Origin: Clostridiales bacterium
GTDB taxonomy: Bacteria > Bacillota > Clostridia > Oscillospirales > Oscillospiraceae
DNA: 64,000 nt
Direction: 5' to 3'
Assembly: GCA_029268065.1 (NCBI GenBank)
Contig: JAJUHC010000006.1
Span: 1 to 64,000, forward strand
Position 1 is the first letter of the stretch. Every line of letters begins with the position of its first letter. The notes beneath the pieces are model-generated. The model was not told the DNA's origin. It did not search any database and saw nothing but the letters and a program-made list of their open reading frames with translations. The position numbers were made by a program, and so were the translations under genes. Positions 60,097 to 64,000 of this stretch are shown here, one piece after another.

Positions 60097-62337
60097 GTGG
60101 CAAAAAGGAAGGAAACCGGCGGCTCCGATAAAAATTCCGCTAACCAGAACGTTATAGGTCTCCGCGCCGATGTTCTTGAGCAGGGCATAACCGAAACTCT
60201 TGAACTTAACTATATGCCTTATGCGATGAGCGTCATCGTGTCGCGCGCCATACCCGAAATAGACGGCTTCAAGCCGTCTCACAGGAAGCTGCTCTACACG
60301 ATGTACAAAATGGGGCTTCTGACCGGCGGACGTACAAAGTCCGCGAACATCGTCGGCCAGACGATGCGCCTCAACCCGCACGGAGACAGCGCGATATACG
60401 AGACCATGGTGCGCCTGTCCAAGGGCTACGAGGCGCTGCTTACGCCCTTCGTGGATTCCAAGGGCAATTTCGGCAAGGTGTATTCGAGGGACATGGCCTA
60501 CGCCGCGTCGCGCTACACCGAGGCAAAGCTTTCCGGCATCTGCGCCGAGCTGTTCAGGGATATAGACAGCGATACCGTTGACTTCATCGACAATTACGAC
60601 GGCACAATGAAGGAGCCCGTGCTTCTTCCGACGACCTTCCCGAACCTGCTGGTGTCGGCTAATATGGGCATCGCCGTCGGAATGGCGAGCCAGATTTGCG
60701 GCTTCAACCTTGCGGAGGTCTGCCAGACGGCGATAGATTATATAAACGACCCGGGGCACGATATTATGTCAACCTTATTGGCCCCCGATTTTCCAACGGG
60801 CGGGGAGCTGATATATGATTCGAAGGAAATAGGCGAAATTTACCGCACGGGGCGCGGCAGCTTCAAGGTGAGGGCCAGGTGGCGCTACATTCAGAAGGAA
60901 AACATCATCGAGGTGTACGAGCTTCCGTACACTACCACCTCTGAGGCGGTGATGGACAAGGTGGCGGAACTCATCAAGCTGGGGAAGCTCCGCGAAATCA
61001 CGGATATGCGCGACGAAACGGACCTGAACGGCCTGAAGCTCGCCATAGACTTAAAACGCGGCACAGATCCGGAGAAGCTCATGCAAAAGCTTTTCAAGAT
61101 GACGCCGCTTATGGACGGCTTCTCCTGCAACTTCAACATTCTTGTGGCGGGCACTCCCCGCGTAATGGGCATAAGCGAAATACTGGACGAGTGGACCGCC
61201 TGGCGGACCGACTGCGTAAAAAGGCGCGTGTTTTTCGAGCTTACAAGGAAAAAAGACAAGCTTCACCTCCTGAAAGGGCTGGGGAAGATACTCCTTGACA
61301 TCGACAAGGCGATAGCTATAATCAGGAACACGGAGGAAGAAGCCGAGGTCGTTCCGAATCTCATGATCGGCTTCGGGATAGACGAGGTCCAGGCCGAGTT
61401 CGTCGCGGAGATCAAGCTCAGGAATATCAACAAGGAGTATATTCTGAAGCGCGTGCAGGAGACGGAAAGTCTCGAAAAGGAGATAGCCGATCTGGAGGAT
61501 CTGCTTCAAAGTCGGCGCCGTATAAAGGCTATCATTATTGACGAGCTTAAAAATGTGATAAAGAAGCACGGCGCTCCGCGAAAAACAGGCATAATCTACT
61601 CCGACGAGGTCGCGGAGTACAGGGAAGAGGAGCATATTGAAAACTACGAGGTAGTGCTGTTTTTGTCCCGCGAGGGGTATTTCAAGAAGATCACGCCCTT
61701 GTCACTCAGAATGGGGGGCGAGCAGAAGTACAAGGAGGACGACGGGCCGCTTGTGTCCTTTGAGGGCACGAACCGCGACGAGCTGCTGATATTCACAGAC
61801 AGGCAGCAGTGCTACAAGGTGAAGGCTTCGGACTTTGAGGATAGCAAGGCCTCGAGCCTCGGGGTATATCTTCCGTCGCATCTTGGCATGGACGCTGGCG
61901 AAAACGTGCTGTATATGCTGAAGTGCGGAGACTATAAGGGCAGCATACTCTTCATGTTCGAAAACGGCAAGGGGGCGCGGGTCCCCGTCTCGGCTTATGA
62001 GACAAAGACGAACCGAAGAAAGCTCACGGGCGCCTATTCGGACAAGAGCCCGCTGAAAGCGGTCATTCCGTTTGAATCGGAGCTTGAAATCGCCGCATAT
62101 TCGACTGAGGGGCGGGTCATCATATTCAGTACGGCGCTTTTGTCGCCCAAGGCGACACGGGACACCCAGGGCGTTTCCGTCATGGCGCTGAAGCCCAAAT
62201 TTAAGCTCAAGAAGGCGCTGCCCTGCTCGGAAACCTCGATAGTCAACCACGCGCGCTACCGCGTCCGGAGCATTCCTGCGGCCGGGGCACTGCTCAGGGA
62301 AGAGGACATGGAGGAAAAGCAGCTCAGCATGATTTGA
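60097..62337 (+). CDS. Divergent type IIA topoisomerase subunit A (GyrA/ParC-like)
   Basis: A 746-residue DNA-cleavage subunit, partner of the gene 53 nt upstream. The catalytic Tyr is Tyr140 in ASRYTEAKL. The quinolone-region motif reads NPHGDSAIYE (HPHGDSAVYD in gyrase), preceded by KSANIVGQTM. A winged helix, tower and coiled-coil gate follow to about residue 480; the C-terminal domain is a short beta-propeller-like region with no GyrA box (QRRGGKG). Lacking that box it should not wrap DNA for negative supercoiling, so a decatenating or relaxing activity is more likely (inference). GTG start, AAGGACGG upstream. Confidence 0.9.
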   Translation: MAKRKETGGSDKNSANQNVIGLRADVLEQGITETLELNYMPYAMSVIVSRAIPEIDGFKPSHRKLLYTMYKMGLLTGGRTKSANIVGQTMRLNPHGDSAIYETMVRLSKGYEALLTPFVDSKGNFGKVYSRDMAYAASRYTEAKLSGICAELFRDIDSDTVDFIDNYDGTMKEPVLLPTTFPNLLVSANMGIAVGMASQICGFNLAEVCQTAIDYINDPGHDIMSTLLAPDFPTGGELIYDSKEIGEIYRTGRGSFKVRARWRYIQKENIIEVYELPYTTTSEAVMDKVAELIKLGKLREITDMRDETDLNGLKLAIDLKRGTDPEKLMQKLFKMTPLMDGFSCNFNILVAGTPRVMGISEILDEWTAWRTDCVKRRVFFELTRKKDKLHLLKGLGKILLDIDKAIAIIRNTEEEAEVVPNLMIGFGIDEVQAEFVAEIKLRNINKEYILKRVQETESLEKEIADLEDLLQSRRRIKAIIIDELKNVIKKHGAPRKTGIIYSDEVAEYREEEHIENYEVVLFLSREGYFKKITPLSLRMGGEQKYKEDDGPLVSFEGTNRDELLIFTDRQQCYKVKASDFEDSKASSLGVYLPSHLGMDAGENVLYMLKCGDYKGSILFMFENGKGARVPVSAYETKTNRRKLTGAYSDKSPLKAVIPFESELEIAAYSTEGRVIIFSTALLSPKATRDTQGVSVMALKPKFKLKKALPCSETSIVNHARYRVRSIPAAGALLREEDMEEKQLSMI

Positions 62338-62361
62338 GCTTAGGGGAAACGGAGTATGGTT

Positions 62362-63231
62362 ATGTTGGAAAAAAGCCTGAAGCCGATGCTCATTATGTGC
62401 GTGAAAATACTGGCGGGGGCGGTTATCGACGCCGCGGGGATAAGCGTCCTTTTGTATCCCAACGGTATAATAACGGGAGGAATTATGGGGATTTCCATGA
62501 TACTGAACAAGCTGTTCTCGACTCCCGTCGGACTTCTTACAATCGTTTTCAACGTACCGCTTTTTATTGTCGCATGGAGGACACAGGGACTCAAGTTTCT
62601 CGTCGGTTCGCTGCTCGGAATGGGGCTGAGCTCCGTACTGCTTGACGTGTTCTCGCTTTTTACGACCGTTTATGTCACAAGCAATCAGCTTCTGGCGGGG
62701 ATCATAGGAGGCGCCGTGTCCGGCTTCGGGATGGGAATAATATACTCGGCCGGAGGGAGCACCGGAGGAGTTGACATAGTCGCGAAGGTTTTGAGAAGAA
62801 GGTACCCATACGCCAACCTCGGGAGCATAGTTATGGTGCTTAACGCGGTCGTGTTTGCGTTGTACGCGCTGGTACTCGGCAAGTACGAGGCGGCGATGTA
62901 TTCCGTCGTAACGGCCTTTGTGTCCTCAAGAGTCATTGATACGGTGCTGTACGGCTTAAATTATTCGAAAATATGCTTTATAATAAGCGAAAAGGGGAGC
63001 GCGATAAGCGAATCGATAACCCGGGAGCTGCACCGCGGCGTAACGGTGCTCTCAGGGCGGGGAGCCTATTCGGGTCAGGAGAAAACCGTTCTTCTTTGCG
63101 CCATCAAGAAGCAGCAGATACTCGAGCTGAAAAAGATTGTCAGGCAGACGGATCCGGATGCTTTTGTAATAATATCCGAATCGAGAGACGTGATGGGCAA
63201 CGGGTTTCAGATACTGGAAGACAAGGAGTAG
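62362..63231 (+). CDS. YitT-family membrane protein (DUF161/DUF2179)
   Basis: A 289-residue protein. The first 200 residues hold five or six helices with the YitT glycine motifs (LYPNGIITGGIMGIS, YSAGGSTGGVDIVAK). The last 80 residues are a soluble DUF2179 domain (RGVTVLSGRGAYSGQEKTVLLCAI). The function of the family is not established. The ATG at 62362 has GGAG 7 nt upstream; another ATG lies 6 nt earlier. The stop is followed within 12 nt by the next gene in the same frame. Confidence 0.88.
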   Translation: MLEKSLKPMLIMCVKILAGAVIDAAGISVLLYPNGIITGGIMGISMILNKLFSTPVGLLTIVFNVPLFIVAWRTQGLKFLVGSLLGMGLSSVLLDVFSLFTTVYVTSNQLLAGIIGGAVSGFGMGIIYSAGGSTGGVDIVAKVLRRRYPYANLGSIVMVLNAVVFALYALVLGKYEAAMYSVVTAFVSSRVIDTVLYGLNYSKICFIISEKGSAISESITRELHRGVTVLSGRGAYSGQEKTVLLCAIKKQQILELKKIVRQTDPDAFVIISESRDVMGNGFQILEDKE

Positions 63232-63243
63232 GGGGGAGCCGGC

Positions 63244-64000
63244 ATAAAAAGATATATAGCGCTTGCGCTTATAACGGCGCTTTTGTTCACCGCCTTCGGC
63301 TGGTCCGCCTCCAAAAGCCGCGATTACTACTCCGAGACCGACCATAAGGACGAAACACGCCTTACCGACAATGAAAACGAAGTCGTCAGCGTGAAGACGT
63401 ATCAGGGCATCAAAACCGCGATACTTTCCTTCATAAAGGACGGCAGGGAGAAGTGCTACCTGAATGTCAGCGATTACGAGGGCAACGTTTCAGACGCGGT
63501 GTCCGAGGCGAGCCTCGAGATAGTACATAATACCGCGCTGGGAGTCTATGCGGTCGAGAACATCACCCACAGCTACACGAAGGAATCCCAGTATTTCAAC
63601 GTGGTCATGGACATCTATTACAAGCATACCAAGGAACAGGTGAGGAGCATAGCGTATCTGAATTACGTTTCCGCGGTTCAGGGCGCTCTCGGCAAGGCTA
63701 TTTCCGACCATAAGGAATACCTGGTCATTTCCATTTCCTCGGCCCAGGTAACGCAGGACTATATAAGAGCCTACGCGCTTGAGTATTACCGCGCAAATCC
63801 CCTCGAGGTGACGGCGCCGCCGGAGATTAAGACAATCGTCCATGCGGCAAAGGAGCAGACTAAAATTATAGAAATAGAGCTTTCCTATCCCAATACCCTT
63901 CCGCAGGAAATCGAAATGAGGACAAAGCTCCAAAGTACGGCAAATCTGCTCTTGAAGAACGCGAAGAGTTCGAAGGACGTGGCGACTGCCGCAAACGCGT
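63244..64000 (+). CDS. Exported protein of unknown function, ATA start, 3' end beyond window
   Basis: An open frame of 252 codons running off the right edge. It begins with a clear signal peptide (KRYIALALITALLFTAFGWSAS) directly after an in-frame stop and four codons. The codon at the expected start is ATA, with GGGGGGAG 5 nt upstream; the first in-frame TTG is 39 nt later and would remove the basic end of the signal. The mature part is hydrophilic (YYSETDHKDETRL..., one Cys), with no domain I recognise. Either ATA initiates, or the ATG has been lost by mutation or sequencing error. Confidence 0.65.
   Translation, partial: MKRYIALALITALLFTAFGWSASKSRDYYSETDHKDETRLTDNENEVVSVKTYQGIKTAILSFIKDGREKCYLNVSDYEGNVSDAVSEASLEIVHNTALGVYAVENITHSYTKESQYFNVVMDIYYKHTKEQVRSIAYLNYVSAVQGALGKAISDHKEYLVISISSAQVTQDYIRAYALEYYRANPLEVTAPPEIKTIVHAAKEQTKIIEIELSYPNTLPQEIEMRTKLQSTANLLLKNAKSSKDVATAANA

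Overview
The window is a chromosomal segment from an endospore-forming, GC-rich clostridium, most likely of the Oscillospirales. Supporting this are Firmicutes-type leader RNAs (a tryptophan T-box, an L10 leader and a cobalamin riboswitch), an alpha/beta SASP-like gene behind a sigma-G-like promoter, an S-layer-anchored BspA-type surface protein, HemZ, YhaO/YhaN, PduL, an unassigned glycyl radical enzyme and strong AGGAGG ribosome binding sites. The placement rests on gene content read by eye; no database search was possible. No tRNA, rRNA, CRISPR array or transposase was seen.

Layout. 1-1107: a fragment of a phage or integrative element (Dam methylase cut by the window edge, plus a small Cys-rich protein). 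1391-9382: a surface locus with a 1430-residue LRR/GLUG/SLH protein, a degenerate (pseudo-)receiver protein, and a 7TM histidine kinase with a SARP-type response regulator. 9547-19482: housekeeping genes (rlmD, secA, pgeF, an oligopeptide-binding lipoprotein, gtrA-like, cdd, a ferritin-like protein, rsmE, a membrane protein). 19494-19752: a run of seven hairpins bounded by two identical 34-nt hairpins. 19834-20276: a SASP-like gene and a coupled small gene. 20327-21454: rplJ-rplL with their leader. 21783-25951: ymdB-like, yhaO, yhaN.

26110-31649: ilvE, a phenylacetate-CoA ligase, an ACT-domain protein, a small membrane protein, and a T-box-controlled trpBA pair with no other trp genes nearby. 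31693-40160 (minus): an apparent seven-gene operon, recJ-relA-dtd-MBL hydrolase-hemZ-uridine-kinase-like-cytidylate-kinase-like. 40426-46928: an aldo/keto reductase with ferredoxin-type clusters, lepA with an XRE regulator, pduL, an AEC transporter and an alpha/beta hydrolase. 47016-48365: a purine permease. 48470-51914 (minus): cbiM-cbiN-cbiQ-cbiO-cbiX, a cobalt ECF transporter plus chelatase behind a cobalamin riboswitch. 52178-54580: the glycyl radical enzyme. 54908-55912: rplM-rpsI. 56029-64000: a TtcA-like thiolase, an acyltransferase, a divergent type IIA topoisomerase pair, a YitT protein and a truncated exported protein that seems to begin with ATA.

Most worth following up: the divergent topoisomerase pair; the cobalamin-riboswitch terminator that lies inside the cbiM reading frame and duplicates its Shine-Dalgarno; the glycyl radical enzyme with a Cys-x-Asp site and no activase; the pseudo-receiver/adhesin/two-component locus; and the hairpin array at 19.5 kb.
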